In this document: positions 13,060 through 26,775 of the stretch, one piece after another
Numbering within the stretch: the stretch's first letter is position 1
Layout: each line of letters opens with the position of its first letter
NCBI RefSeq assembly: GCF_037975245.1
Contig: NC_092561.1
Span: forward strand, 14,913,001-14,977,000
DNA length: 64,000 nucleotides
DNA from: Apostichopus japonicus
Lineage: Eukaryota > Echinodermata > Holothuroidea > Aspidochirotida > Stichopodidae
Direction: 5' to 3'
Program-made: the position numbers and the translations under genes
The notes under the pieces: model-generated
Told to the model about the DNA's origin: nothing
The model's input: only the letters and a program-made list of their open reading frames with translations
Databases searched by the model: none

Positions 13060-13430
13060 TAGTCAGTGAAACTAGTCGGGTTTACTTCTTTCAGTGATTC
13101 TAGTCAGTGCAACTAGTCAGTCGATACCGACTAAGAAAGGTTAGTCGGGAGAGGCACCATCCTGACTAATGTAAAACCTGCTATAAACTAGTCGGTGGCT
13201 CATATAAATTAGTCGGTAAAGACCGACTAATGTCACCAACTAATGTAACTGACTAATATACATTTACCGACTAAGAAATTGTTGATCAACTAAGCTGACG
13301 GACTAAGATGACCGACTAAGAAATCCAACTGACTAAGGAATAAATTAGTCGGTATAGCAACTGACTAAGGCTATGTTAGTCGGGAGAGGCACCAGATGGA
13401 CTAACGTTATGTTAGTCGGTGAACCAATTT
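13060..13430. repeat. Right subterminal TTAGTC/GACTAA array
   Basis: About twenty copies of short motifs with a tagtcgg or ccgacta core alternate in orientation over some 370 bp, just inside the right TIR. The block gttagtcgggagaggcacca occurs twice (near 13141 and 13375). This is denser than the left-end array. Confidence 0.85.
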
Positions 13431-13444
13431 AAGTTTTCAGTGTA

Positions 13445-16400
13445 GGATCCATAGCTTCAGCTGTAAGATGACAACACACACAAGTATGGTAAGGAGATAC
13501 TGTAACTATCCAATCGTTATAGCAATAAGTATCAAATTAATACATTGTATTAGGAGGATTATTTGTCTTAATAAGACAAAAATGAGCATTTAACGTACTG
13601 AATGTTCTGAAGTCATTTGAGGAAAGTAGAGCTTATTCTTGAAATTCAGTTAAATGTATTTTTCTCTTTATATTGTAGATCAATATTACTCAAATTTAAG
13701 ATAATGTGTGACATGAAAAGAAAAAGCTATTTGGGATGTACACAATTCTATTTGGAAGTGTCGCTTTTAGCCATTTTATTTTCATCTGTTTTATTGATGC
13801 ATGGATTAAGAAACACAGGTATGAAACAGGTTCACATCAAACCCTAGAACAAAATTTTCCACTCTTTCCACTGGATTATTTTAATACACTATCCAGTTCA
13901 AGAAGTCATATAGACCGACATTGCTTTAATTTGAAGCCCTTCTATCAGGAAAATAAACTAATATGGTGAGATAAAGTACTTTCCAGTTACTCATCGCTCT
14001 AGGATACTTTGAAGCAAACCTCGGCAAACGACATTCTCCGGTTACACTTACATGTAGGATTTAGTCAGGAGTGTGAGCAGTTCAATTCTAAAATCATAGT
14101 AATATCATACAGATTAAGTGCTGGATACAACCTTATCGTACATTCCTTATCTAAAAAACGCTGATACATTTATATATCATTAACTGTTCAAGCTAATTAA
14201 TTACCCAATAAATTCATAAACTCAGACAAGAAAAACAACATCACAGGTTTCTTTATGAACATCGATATAATGTTAATTTGATGCAATGTGGACTATGGTT
14301 TTGGAATGTAAGGAATGATCTACTTTGTGATATGTTTAACGAGAAAGTCAATTTCACATAAATTAATTACTCAGGTACACCAATAATGAGCATTTCTACG
14401 AACTTTCCCTTAATCACCATATCAGTCGGTTCCATAATGCCTCTAAAACAGTACCATGTCCAGTACGAGAATTGTTACCATATGTTCAGATTGACTTTAG
14501 CAAACTCTCGATTATTTTTTCAATTAACCTGAATTTTCCGATTTCTTGATCCTGGCACCATTGCTATACTTAACATTTAAGCGACACGGGGCACGAATGT
14601 AATCTCTTTGCAAGATGTAGTATTCTTCAAACAATCAGACATAACACTCTGCTTCCAACTTTCCTTGAAAGGTAAGTCCCGTTGAGCTCCTTACAGCTCA
14701 AACTATGCATAGCCAACAATATACTGAAGAGTCGCCAAGTCAGACTTGTCGGAAAATATTAAGGATACATTAGAGTGATTCAACATAGGTAGGCTACAAT
14801 AGTTTTATATGCTGAATCGCGTATTTCGTTAGTCTCCGTCCGTCTGTGTACTACACTTTACAAAATGACTCCTATAATTTCCCATGTTTCATGCCCTATG
14901 AGGAAATTGTAACACATTAATTCCTGGGTGGTTGCTCATCTGTACAAGTGCAAATGTATAACTATGTAGTGTTTATGATTATGAGCAAACTTAAGTAATA
15001 ATTTATATTCCTTATATGCTGTACTTTTATAGACCTTCGATATGAGTTGTACACATGTAATCCATGAGTTAACATTGTTTAGTAATATTATAGAAATGCT
15101 CTCATGGGTCATTTATAGCCTATACTTCATGTGAGAGCATAATTCTAGAAAGGAATGAATCAACTTTGGTGATGGCTATCCACTATATGTTCTTATTGCA
15201 AATCGGTTTTGGGTTAAGTTTCAGAGGGGTACTGGTAATAAAGAACCCGAGATTTATTTGCCCTGATCCCACCCCCTCTACAAAGGCGTCGTATACAAAT
15301 AGACGGTTAAGGCTGTTCGTTGAACTACGCTCCCCAATGTCCACAGCCCCCAAGATTGGTTCCGAAATTTTAAGCCAATTTTAACGGATAACAACTCCCA
15401 GTCATATCTCTACATGACGACTTGCATTATACAAACATGCTCATACCTTGGTCTGTTTTATTTCACTATGTAACAACTGGTTTACCTGGTTGACAAATTG
15501 ACTGCCAAGTTCAATACCACAATTCACATGGCGCTTTTTTTTCCAGTGCTACAGTTATGAAATGTGGGTGATGACTTCAGTTATGGATGCATAACAAATA
15601 ATGAACAAATACGGTTTTTCATGCATCATCCTCGCCTAACTTCACCATAAACTGCCAGTTCGAACACGGAAAGCTTTCCGTGAAACTATCCACCACTTCT
15701 ACCGAATACGTGGGTGTAAAACCGAAATTATATTGGCCTCAATTATGGTGGTGCTTGTAACAAATCACAGTCAGAAAATCCATGTTGCTATCAAAAATAA
15801 GGGTATTAGCAAGTGCTACTGGCTATTTCACATTACACGTTATGACGTTATAATTATTCGTACTGAGATACTTTGAAGTATTTTTTCCGTCTAACGTTTT
15901 AATACGATTGCAGTATATACACTGCCAGGTATCCGAAATGCATGAAATAACTTTCCGTTTTTGTGTGTGAAGCTTTGTTGTGGTCTTTGCCGTTAGCACC
16001 TTATTCGTGCCAGATCAGCGTAAACGGAGAGTCAAATAAAATAGAGGTCGCCCAACCGATTCTCTATATAAGTTTTTTTTATATTAAATCCGAAAAGTAC
16101 AAAACATGACTGCACCAAACTATATACATATCTATTTACTGGGTTGAGGGAAATGACATTCGAAACTTACCATAAGCCCCCAGAGAAGTTCGCTATACGA
16201 ACATGCATGGTTGTTATATATATTTTGGACAGTGTGTTATAAAGTATGCCGTAGTGTCAGCCTATAGTAAGCAAATAGGCATTTTATCAAACAAACTTAT
16301 CATTTCCCCTCCTACTCACTCGCTCATTAATCGTCGGCTGCAGACTAACACATGACGCTTTTTAAAAAATGTATGCTGCCAAAACTGACGTCATGATAAC

Positions 16401-16970
16401 GTAACGTATATCTTTATAGTGTATTCGATAACGTTTACTTACTAATATTTAAACCGTGGAGATCATCATTACAAGTCTGTTTATACGTTTCAGCTATACA
16501 TAAAGTGAAATGTACAATCCGGTGATCATGCCATCATGATTGCTCATGCTTGCTATGGGGCTGCCCCTAGGCCCTTACACTTAAGAGACCCACATTTAAT
16601 GACCATTTAATGACCATAAAAGTTGTCATTTATAAACATGAGCGATTTTAAATACATCGCACACGATATCGGCACTGCGACACCCTCATCAATTATATTC
16701 TAAAGGTGTCACAGTGAATCGTTCCGTTGACTTATACACTAAATTTGTACTTTTCAAGGCCCACTAAAGCACAGATAGAAGTTTACAACTGGTAAATTCT
16801 ACCCACCACATAATAGCTGAGGGTTTGGCCTGTCATGTCACCTGCAAAGTTCCATATCAATACCATTTTTGGATTTTGACTGCTATAGGCCATCAGCTGA
16901 AACTCAAAAAGAGGCTGTAAAATCAGTTTCGTTCCAGCAACACTGGGACTAGATTTAGTTCAATGCATCA
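13445..16970. repeat. Segmental duplication unit A
   Basis: This stretch is colinear with unit B. 13445-13500 matches 40210-40255, 13735-13860 matches 40325-40460, 13980-14500 matches 40600-41110, 15300-15550 matches 41865-42075, 15890-15950 matches 42480-42530, and 16020-16900 matches 52385-53165. Similarity is patchy with many indels, so the duplication is old. Segment 14605-14905 is inverted relative to unit B. No protein-coding exon is evident in unit A outside the decayed DED exon on its left edge. Confidence 0.75.
14605..14905. repeat. Segment inverted relative to unit B
   Basis: Blocks around tccttacagctcaaactatg (14689-14708), caatcagacataacactc and agtctccgtccgtctgtgta all recur in unit B (41185-41470) as reverse complements, in reversed order. 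Flanking sequence on both sides keeps the same orientation in A and B, so this is a local inversion. Confidence 0.75.
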
Positions 16971-19685
16971 CAGACATGATATCAAAAGTTCTCCAAAAAG
17001 TTTCCTGCAGTATATTCGTATCGCACCCTCAAAATTGGGTATGTTATACAGAAATTACGTGCTACGATGTTATGTATTTGGAACACCCTTACGTTAGATT
17101 TGATACAGTGGTGCATACAAACCACCTTTTCCTTATATCATGTTTAATTACGACTGAATTATGTATTTTGTATCATAGTTGGGTCAGGGTCACTTTGCCT
17201 AAAGTACTGAAAATAGCATTTAACTTATCAGTGTCTTATATCGATATCTGTTTTCTGTTTTTCGTAATGGCTATCGCGAGACTGTGTCTTCCAAGTGTCT
17301 CTTTATATGCATAAGAGACGCTATAGTATAGAAATCAGAGACAGCGTATTATACCAAAAAGTTACTATTCCCATAAATTCTACGAAGCACCATTATATTG
17401 CTTATGTTTCTTAATGGTTGTGGGAAGAAACGGGGGAATGTCAGCGAAAACAATATCAGTATCAGGTAACTGACTGTTTGTACGTATGCTCGATTCAGAC
17501 AAGTTTATTCTAACTTCTTTGATCACATGTGTGAAATAAAAACACACATCAGCATCGAATTCCTGTATGTCCACTCTAAAAATGCAACAACACACAATTA
17601 ATTAAATTGATGCAAAGTCTTCGGGTACTTCTGGGATACATTTAAGAAATAGGTATGTTACAAGTAATCACATGTAAATCATTTGTCTAGTTATTTGGAA
17701 TTGACCAGAAACGTTTTCCTATACTCAGAGCTTGTATTGCTAAGAGATGGCTAAATCTTTTATTACCAAACAAGTTAAAAAGTTTATTTGCCCTTAAGGT
17801 GAGTTTATAACACTTAACAAACTACACGGTAGGACACATCAGTTGTATTAACAGCCATTATATTTGGAAGAAGCAACAATTGACAAAGAATGCAAAGCCT
17901 TCAATGACACAGAACCAGGTATACGAAAAATTACTTTGTAATAATCCACTTCACAAGAATCAATTTGAAATTGTAAATATTGTATTATCAAGCTTAATAA
18001 AAATCGTACTGAGAGGCAATAATCCAACGAACCATGATATCAATATTGCTAAGTAATAAATTGTATACTAAACATGTTTTTAACATTGTAACCCACTCTA
18101 TATCACTGTCACGCAACACAACGCAACTTCTCTTTCATAAAAACATCAGTTGGGGATGTTCTAGATGCGTTTGCAAAGTAATATGACATGATTAAGCTAC
18201 AAATATGAAACACAGTTTTACCTAACTGTTGAAAAGAAAATATTTATCATTGAACACTATACTACTTTGATAACAAACACCGAACACCAGCTCTTTCCTG
18301 AGCACAATTAGAGTTACCGAAGACTATCCAGACAAGATGCCACCTTTGAAGGTGAAAATTTCAAGCAACAAGTGACGAACAGCGAGAAAAAATGACAAAG
18401 TTATTCTTTCAAATATGTAGCATACTATATCTTATCTGTGTACAACCATATACCCAATTTTACGTAGTGGACTGCATTTTGCTACCATGCAACTAATTTT
18501 AAGGCTTGTTCCGTTCATAATTAACATTAAATTAGAAGTTTTGTGTAAGGTGAGTAGTAAAGCAATTTCAACTATTGTGCAATATCAATCTCTTCGGGCC
18601 ATTACAGATCTCAGAGCATAAACGTTGACCATATGCCTGTGTAGATGACAATCGAGCATAGTGCCACCAGTTTCCTTTCCTTGTTGCAATCTGAGTATTG
18701 TACATTATACATCCCTGAACTAACAAAATGATGAATTAACATTTAAAAATACCAGTTCACATGAACATCAAAAATGTTAGAAAATAAACAGTGTATAAAA
18801 CTAATAGAACTACGCTTACCATGTCATCTACTAAATAGTTGATGGGCCATTTCAGATGCAACATTACGCGTAATGGGGACACATAATGTTAAGCTGAGCT
18901 CACTACTATAAACTTGTTTCATTACGTGCAATTAATGAATAAGTAATACATATAAAATATATTGTAACAGCGTTCAAGCCTGACGATTGGTAACCTTTGA
19001 ACACACTCACAAATCTTTCTATAATTAAAATTTCCATTTTCTTTCAGAAGATTAGATAATTGCTAATATTATAAATATTATGTGGTAAGCAAATAAATGC
19101 TTTATAGTAATATGTTTAAGTAGAAACGTTTTAAAAGGCTTGAAATAAAATTAATTAACAGATATATCAAGGAAATAAGACATGCCTTCAATACCCATTT
19201 TGTAAACACATTCATGCTAATATCACCAGTGAGTAAAATAGAAAGGAAGGCAAAACATGTACATTAAGAAATAAACAGATTCACGTCTACTTAAATCTAT
19301 ATATCAAAACGTGAACTGCCTTTAAGGTAACATTTGCATCAAAATAATTAAATCTGTGTACTAATATTAGTTAGAGTACTTGCCCGGACATTAATTAAGA
19401 TTGGTTGATTAAGAGAGTAAAACCAGTGATGGACATTAGTGCAATCATTTCATCAATAAGCGTACGGTCAATTTTAAAGTATTTACATTTCTCAGACGTC
19501 CCATTTCATCCGTCCAACTTGTTTCATGTCGTTTTGTATTTCCATTGTACACGTATAAAACACGAATTACGGCTCATCAGGGGCATTTACTTTACTTAAC
19601 GGGTGAGTTGTGTACTAGACGACACTAATCAGTTCATGTAGTTAGTTTTCGGAGTACTATGCTCAGTCGCATGAGAATGTCACTG
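16971..19685. other. Non-coding stretch downstream of the GTPase exon
   Basis: For the minus-strand GTPase gene this is the 3' flank. I see no further exon and no convincing AATAAA-type signal close to the stop codon. A 112-codon open frame at 16976-17314 has no recognisable domain. The stretch is AT-rich with short homopolymers only. Confidence 0.4.
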
Positions 19686-22600
19686 TTACGTATTTATCGA
19701 ATGTGTTACACTGACCTCTAATGAAGCACCTACAGGTACCTGCATTGCTGGGAACTGTATCGATGATATGTTCAAATCGTGCATCAAGCATTGTAAAGCA
19801 TGCTCTTTGGTAATTCGTTTCCAGCTGGGAGGAATTTTCGCGGGTTGGCAGTTATAATATTTGGCAATACTTATATTATGTGTTTTCATTACCCATTTCC
19901 AATAATCATGGTGGGTATGTAAAAGCTCTCCTTTTGGTTTTATCACCCAAGAGGGAAAATCTTGTTTGTAATCCTTGCACAACTTCTTCTGTCCATTCAG
20001 TGTATATGTTTCTATGCTCGACCGTACGGAAGCTTGACAGTCAGCAGTCTCCAAATTTTGAGATTTTCGATACTTTGTTCCAGAAAGTCCGCGTGGCAAA
20101 TGTGTAGTAGTAAAGTGATCTCCATGTTCTGGACCCCTCGGAAGGGTATTTTCGCAAGAAGCACCACACATGGGACACTGCTCGAAACACATGTTACTTG
20201 ACACAGTTGATAAAATGCTATCTAGGAGGTGGTGTTTCTTTAAGAATGCACTCACTTGTATTTGATTTGGTGAATCAGGTAACTTGAGCTGTTGCATTAT
20301 AACATTTTTGAGATCAGACTTTACAAATTTGGTAATTTCTTTTACAAACATGTCTAAATCATGAATATCAAAAGACATGAGTTCCTTTGTCAATTCAGGT
20401 CTTACAAGTATACCATTAGAAATACACATTTGCATGAAACTTTGCACCCAATACTTCAACGGAGAAGAATCTTTTTGTTGCTGTTTTTTCAGTTGTACAG
20501 CCTCAGTAGCATCTTTTATAGCTCTTACAAATGTCTTGACCAGGGCTTCTACAGCAACAAGGGCCTGCATTTTCATAGTAAGATCCGAACCTATTGTTTG
20601 ACAGCATAGATTTTGTATGTACTTCTCTAGGACAGATGATAAGAACTTCTTTTGATCTTTTATGTACGAAATGTACTCTAAGATATTGTCATTTTTAGAC
20701 ATTTCACGCAATGTGAGCATTTTCATGGACCTGTTGCTAGGTAAGCCATGCAGGATAGCTAAATTAATATGACTTTGCAAATGCTTATGAATAAAGGCTA
20801 CTCCCGCTGGAAAAAGTAGATTTTGGAAAACGTGGATAACTCGATACACAAGATCGTCAGACTTGAAGAACGCGATAAAGTCATTTCGTATTGATTCTTT
20901 CTCATTTTCCATCAATGCTAGAAATGAATGATTACGTTCATACATTCGCTGGCTATCCAACACAACATCAAATAGTTTCCCGCAAATGTAAAGCATAACC
21001 TTTGCTTTGAGGAGATAATACGGCTCAGAGGAAAATCTATGAGACAGCTTCTGCAGTGCATCACGTAAAACATAGTGTAAGATGTTTGCATCAAATTTCT
21101 GTTCCGAATTTCTCCTTTTCATGTCAGAAAGGCATTCTTCTATAATATTGTCTATAGCATCGTTATTTTCAAGAAACCATTGGTCAACAAATCCAACATC
21201 TCCTTTCTTTGGATAGTAGTTAGTCCATTGTTTACTTTCAGAATGTGTTCTGATACCACCTTCCTTTATCAGTTTTTTTATTCCCGATGATAAAGCCATA
21301 TCTGTGGTAATAGAAATGAGTACATTTTCACAAGTTGCCTCTAATGCCTTTTCTGACATAACAGAAAGAGTAAAGTTTTTCTCACTTTCCTTTATCCAAG
21401 TATTCCAGTTAATCAAGAACAGCTTTTCTGGATCACATTTGTCAGGTTTTTCTCGGAGACGAGTGGCGGTAGCCTTGGCATGTTTGCGTAGTTTTACTCG
21501 AATCCTCATCACCAAGTCCGGAATGTCATTTTGCAATTTCTTTGTTGCTACGTCATTTTTAAGAATTGACATGACGTGACTCTCCTCCTGGGTTATAGCC
21601 AATTTCAACTGGCGTTCCATCCACTCCCTGTGCGTCAAAATAAAATCTTTTCGCACATGCTCAGATGCATATACCTGAAAGGCAGACCGCAGACCCTTTT
21701 CCTTTACGTGGAGTTCTTCATCCAACTCCTTCTTTATAATAATTAGCAATTCGTCAGGGTCGGCACTTGAATCAGTTACTCTACTTTGCCAGCGTGAAAA
21801 TGTCTGGATCAGTTCTAATTTCATTCTGTTGATCCACACGTTGACCTCCATACACAGATTATCAAAATCAATAGCCTTCATGCTATCCTGGAAATTGAAC
21901 AAGAATTTTTCATCTTTGACAGCAATCCACACATCTCGAATTCTTTGCCTAAATGTCGAAACAGAAAATTGTGGTTTCACTTTCTCAGACACCACGTCTT
22001 TCAAGATACTGTTCTTTATGGACGTAACAATATAACCATACATTTCTTGTGGTGGGGACATTGAAGTTGTCCACAGGGGAGGTAAATATTGTAAATTCTC
22101 CTCACCGATGCCTCTTCTCAAGTCAAAAATATCGGAAAAATTTTCATAGCGATTCCCAAAGCCTTCCTTGACGGAAACATCCTTTATAGCTTTGTTCAGA
22201 GTGCTTTCTATTTGAGTCATGCTTACTTTGTTTCTCTTTTCAGCTGTGACTTTGGAAACACGTTGTTGCACTATTCTACACTGGGAGTGCAAGTCAACTT
22301 TCTTCATTCTGATTAAAGCATGAGCGGCAATTTGTAGTAAACCGGTCATTTCCGGACCAACGTTTTCACCTGCTATGTTTAGAAGAGCTACATCTGATAT
22401 GCACAAAACTAATGTAACAAGCTCATTGTCAAATCTGAAGTCATCCTTTGATATTCTCTCCTGTGATCCGATACCTTCTGAATCTATAAGGAATATATAT
22501 TTTACGCCCAACTTCTCTTCATAATCATCATGTACCTTGAGTACACGTAGAAAAAGTCCCCTTGTACATTGTCCGGACCTGACTGGAAACTGTACCCCAA

Positions 22601-24574
22601 ACATTGTATTCAATAACGTCGATTTGCCACTACTCTGCACACCAACCGCGCACACAACTAATATTGGAGGATCGCCAAGACTATTCGCCAATTCATTTAA
22701 TACACTTGACACCCAAGATAATGGCACTCTCCCAGTGTCTCCATCCATTATTTCAACAGCATGTCCATGGAGAAGTAATCGCGATGCATCAGTTGGGAGT
22801 AAAAAGACATTTGTTTTACCATCGGCCAATGTATCCTCCAGTTCATTATGAGCTTCATACCATTGTCCTAACTCCCGTAAGAAATGCTCCCAGCCCAAAC
22901 TCTTATCCCTAATCTCCTGTGCTTCCTTCAGTCGGAGAGTCTCACTGGTTTGCCTCTCTTGTCTTAACTCTTGTTCTTGACCGTCATCGTTTGGTTCATC
23001 ACCGTCTTGAGTGGCTGGATTAATTTTATCTTTGATACGTTTATCCAATTCTTCTATGCGTTTCTCCAGTTTCACAATATGTTCTAAGTTTTCCCGTATG
23101 TTTTCGTCTTCTCTGCGTCGCAAACGTTCTTGAAGGTAAGATACAAAATAACCAAACCGCTCCATGTCATTCTCCGTATTGGTAATTGCCTTCTGGAAAA
23201 GTTTCATCGTTTCTGATAGTCCACATTCTAGCTGTTGATTCCTTTTTTCCTGTTTCTTGCTCTTGATTTCATCAAGCAGTACATCCACAGATTTTTCACT
23301 CTCACCATCTGGTTTTATTGGCTCTTTATCAATGTTCACCCAGTCCACCCACATACTTTGAAGTGGAAAAGCCTTTTCTTTAAACCTTGCCAAGTTGTCG
23401 ATCCCTCCAAAATCACAAAGCTCTTTAACTTCAGATTGGCTTTTCCTGAAGCCCTCATTATCGTCTTCCACGTCAATGTTTTCGCAGTACTGGTCTAAAC
23501 TTTCCATACTCTTAAGCTGCTCAGGTGGACACTTCTTACAATGCACTGATATTGTTACACCTATCTCAGCACAGAAAGATTTCATGCTAAAGAATCGAAC
23601 ATGCAGACAATCTTTATTCCATTTTTCCCATTTACGCTTTTTGGGGGGCACTTTGCATTCGTCGTCGATCGCAATAACCTTGAGTATATTTGAGAAAGAG
23701 TTTACTTGCCTGCTGTAATTTGAAAAAGATTCCTGATTTCGCTTTGCTACAAAGGCAAAAGTAAGATTAGTAGACTTGCACATAAATTTTGTGGCTGCTG
23801 TAAACTCCGTTGCATCACCCCTAAGATTTAAAATGGAGATGATCCACTTCAGCTTCTCTGAGCCATTAGAATTGGTGGGAAGGTACCAAACTCCCTCTAC
23901 ACATCCGTCAGAAAATCTTGAGCAGCATGTCTCATCTTCCTTGCTCAAAAAGTATGAGAATTTGTGATGACCTTGAAGGGGTCCTAATAAGTAGTTGATA
24001 GCTTTAGACTTTGAAAAGTCCTTGATTTCACCAATTCTCAAAAATGATACTGAAAATATGGGCACAGTAACAATGTGATGTTCCATGGAAGTGAAATTCA
24101 CTCGTTTCCATTCCTTGACTATGCGACGAAGAGACCATGTCAGAAATGTACTTTTAGTGCCTTTAACACCCTGAAGAATTATTGGTACCGCCAGCTGACA
24201 AGCTGACATCTTTTCGAGAACATCCTGACGTAAGAAACTATCTGCGCAATGTATAAATGCAAATATGAAGTCTCTTACACTTATCTTGGGTGTGAGATCT
24301 TTCATACAACTTGTCAGAAAGTCACTAGAACGAGCACGGTAATCGAGGGCACCAAGTTTTTGCCAAAATAAGTCAGGGAGAATCGCTTTGTCATTTGCCA
24401 GGTCAGGATCTGTGACGTAACACAATTTTGCTAATGTCAAGTTACCTGGAAACCTATCTTTCAAACCGATTAGTTCTAGGAGAGTATCAAAAGAGCAACT
24501 TTCCTGCCCATGTGTTTCATCGTCACCACTCTCTTCATCAGTTAGGACATCTTCCGTGAAAATGTCAACGTGTT
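19686..24574 (-). CDS. Very large inducible GTPase (GVIN/VLIG family), giant exon
   Basis: One uninterrupted exon encodes about 1,628 residues. Numbering from the TTG (Leu) codon at 24464, a P-loop GVQSSGKST lies at about 608-616, the CTRG switch at 633-636 and the DSEG (G3) motif at 661-664. These are followed by DNELVTLVLCISD and a segment like the family's HQNV region. A charged coiled coil occupies about 445-485. A late CPMCGASC cluster (1430-1437) and a PPSWKRIT-type C-terminus match GVIN proteins, so the 3' end is complete. The family are large dynamin-like GTPases, interferon-inducible in vertebrates, mostly in a single giant exon as here. The protein is shorter than vertebrate GVIN1 (about 2,400 residues). 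Codon 24464 is not ATG and the frame stays open upstream to an acceptor ctccag at 24580-24575, so translation must start in an earlier exon. The upstream part encodes SFDTLLELIGLKDRFPGNLT, a typical family N-terminal motif. I infer that exon 40219-39934 supplies the start. Confidence 0.93.
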
Positions 24575-24664
24575 CTGGAGAATCAAAGCAAACAAATTGA
24601 AATTAATTGTATTTTCCTTTCTCCTGATCATCAGTTTAAATAATATGTCTTTCATGAATATCTA
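24575..24664 (-). other. Splice acceptor and branch region of the GTPase exon
   Basis: On the minus strand, a pyrimidine-rich stretch ends tttgattctccag directly before AACACG. An ACTGATG branch-point-like sequence lies about 50 bases upstream. The SAM-gene transposon begins at 24665, only 90 bases from the exon, so the insertion just spared the acceptor signals. An in-frame TAA follows upstream of the acceptor, so the coding sequence really begins at or near 24574 in this exon. Confidence 0.7.
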
Positions 24665-24680
24665 CTCTCTTAAATTTATA

Positions 24681-24900
24681 GACTGAAATTTCAGTCTAAT
24701 AGACTGAAATTTCAGTCTAAGAGCGGACGAACTGAGGGACCAGTTCCTTCAGACTGAAATTCAGTCTAAGGAAGGACTGAAAATTTTCAGTCTGTAAAAC
24801 GACTGGTTTTTAGTCTAGCTAGACTTAATGATTTCAGTGTAACAGGACTGGAATTTACCCTTTCTTAGACTGAAATTAAGCCAAATTAGATTAGAATCCA
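24681..24900. repeat. Left subterminal AGACTGAAA/TTTCAGTCT palindromes
   Basis: The 18-base palindrome AGACTGAAATTTCAGTCT occurs twice in a row (24680-24697 and 24700-24717). Imperfect copies follow through about 24900, in both orientations. The matching cluster lies at the other end of the element. Confidence 0.85.
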
Positions 24901-25559
24901 GCCTATAAGGTTTAAATTATTTTATTCAATTAGACTTTAAAAAAAAAGTGGCTAGACAGAATATCGTCATTTTATACTTTTAATTCAGGGATTAATAGTC
25001 CAATATGCCAGTCAAAAAACTGCCCAAAGGCACTAAATTGGGACGATTACAACTATGCCCTCCAGGCAGGTTAAAGGAAATTTCCCCGTAAAATTGTAAA
25101 AATTCCTAAATGGAGTATAATTTTAGAATCAACTGGTTAAAAAAGCAGGTTGATAGTTACATATTTTTAACTTAAGATTTTGCTTTACAATATACAATAA
25201 AACAATAATTCATGGGAACATTCCACTAACTATGGAAATAAGAAAACAAAAAACCTGTTAAAAGTTTAAAAACTGTATTAAAACTGTCTTTATTTATTTT
25301 CTTGGATACATTTAAGAAATATAAACAAAAAATAGTACAAAAGCTAAATTTGTTTGCTTGGGTTTTATTTATGGTATCTTAGGTCTAAATAATGGTTATT
25401 TACCTAAACTACAAAAATAAATTAAATGTAAAGTTTTAGTTATGAAATATTCCAAAAATTAAAGTTGCAATTCCGGTGCCGACGATTTGACATGCAAACT
25501 CTATAAATGTGGTCAAGTTTACCAGAAATTTCTAATTTGACCATAACTAATTTATTTTG

Positions 25560-26440
25560 TGTCCTAAAAATTTAAGGATTGAAACATTTATTTTTATAGT
25601 TTTATTTAGTTTTAATTTAGTTTTTATTTAGATTCATACCTTTAAGTGAAACCCATGTGCAGCAGTTGCTGCAAATATAATAATAACCAGAACCAATTAT
25701 GACAGGGCAAGTTCGTTTATCATACAGATATCGATATAAAGAATATTAAAATGTAAAACTAAAATTGTACTTCAAGAAAAAATAATGGCAAAGGCCACTT
25801 GGAAAGTGACCAACAATGAACGGATGCTGGCATAGGCCACTTGGAATGTGACCGACAATGGACGGATACTGGCAGAGGCCATTTGGAAAGTGACCGACAA
25901 TGGACGGATACTGGCATAGGCCAATTGGAAAGTGACCGACACTGGACGAATACTGGAAAAGGCCACTTGGAAAGTGACCGACAATGAACGGATTACAATT
26001 GACGGATAACAGATTACACTCAACTTATGTACAGAGAAGGCAAGTTCCTAAATAAAAAATAATGTATATTAACAACTGGAATATTTTTATATAGTGTCCT
26101 AAAAATCTAAGGCTTGAAACATTTATTGTTATGTTTTAATTTAAATTCATACTTTTAAGTGAAACCCATGTGCAGCAGTTGTAGCAAATATAATAATAAC
26201 CCGAACCAATTATGACAGGGCAAGTTCTTTATTATACAGATATTGGTATAGCGAAATTTAAAATATTAAACTAAATTGTACTTAAAGAAAAAATAATGGC
26301 AAAGACCACTTGGAAAGTGACCAACAATGAACGGATGCTGGCATAGGCGACTTGGAAAGTGACCGACAATGGACGGATACTGGCAAAGGCCACTTGGAAA
26401 GTGACCGACAATGGACAAATACTGGAAAAGGTCATTTGGC
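25560..26440. repeat. Duplicated block with a 42-bp minisatellite
   Basis: A block starting gtgtcctaaaaat at 25559 is repeated from 26093. Each copy ends in a minisatellite with the 42-base unit ggccacttggaaagtgaccg...ggatactggcata: about five units at 25792-25995 and about three at 26300-26440. Because 42 is divisible by three, the array stays open in several frames and produces 14-residue protein repeats (SVTFQVAYASIRPL-like). I regard these as artefacts. Confidence 0.85.
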
Positions 26441-26775
26441 CAAGCCCTTCTTCCAAACTCCAGCCTCTTGTCACCCCAACATTTTTTATACTCCCAACCT
26501 CTCCACCTACCCTTCAGGGTTTTCATTTCTGCTGCTTATTCCCAACCCCATCTCTTACCAGCCCACACCATTCTGACACTCATTTCTCATAATTGAACCA
26601 TTTTTGGAAACTGACTGACCCGACAATGGATGGATTACAATTCAGAATTGTACCAAACTAAGTTATAATACCGGTAGTACTGGTGTTTAAATAAACAAAA
26701 CAATTGTTTACATGACACAACATCAAAATGAAAATACAGCAAACAAATAAACACTTGCAACACCACTCTAAAAAG

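Larger units (their letters stand above)
8951..13442. mobile_element. 4.5-kb CACTG...CAGTG TIR element (EnSpm/CACTA-like)
   Basis: The element starts CACTGAAAA and ends TTTTCAGTG, with TA directly outside both ends (8949-8950 and 13443-13444). Its terminal few hundred bases are packed with short inverted units of the type TTAGTCGG / CCGACTAA: left block about 8965-9205, right block about 13060-13430. Terminal CACTR, a 2-3 bp target duplication and repeated subterminal transposase-binding motifs define the CACTA/EnSpm superfamily. The paralogous locus at about 40208 is uninterrupted at the equivalent point, so it shows the empty site. No intact transposase is visible, so this copy is non-autonomous or decayed. 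It contains a 1.24-kb palindrome and possible coding scraps near 10.8-11.2 kb. Confidence 0.85.

Noticed and set aside
13060-13430. CRISPR-like array
   Set aside because: The motif alternates in orientation with irregular spacing and lies inside a eukaryotic TIR element.
16976-17314. 112-codon frame with hydrophobic segments as a membrane protein
   Set aside because: The composition fits chance translation of T-rich DNA, with no splice or start context and no family resemblance.
25772-26526. 14-residue repeat proteins (SVTFQVAYASIRPL type)
   Set aside because: The 42-bp minisatellite is a multiple of three, so open repeated frames arise automatically. Several frames are open and none has splice context.
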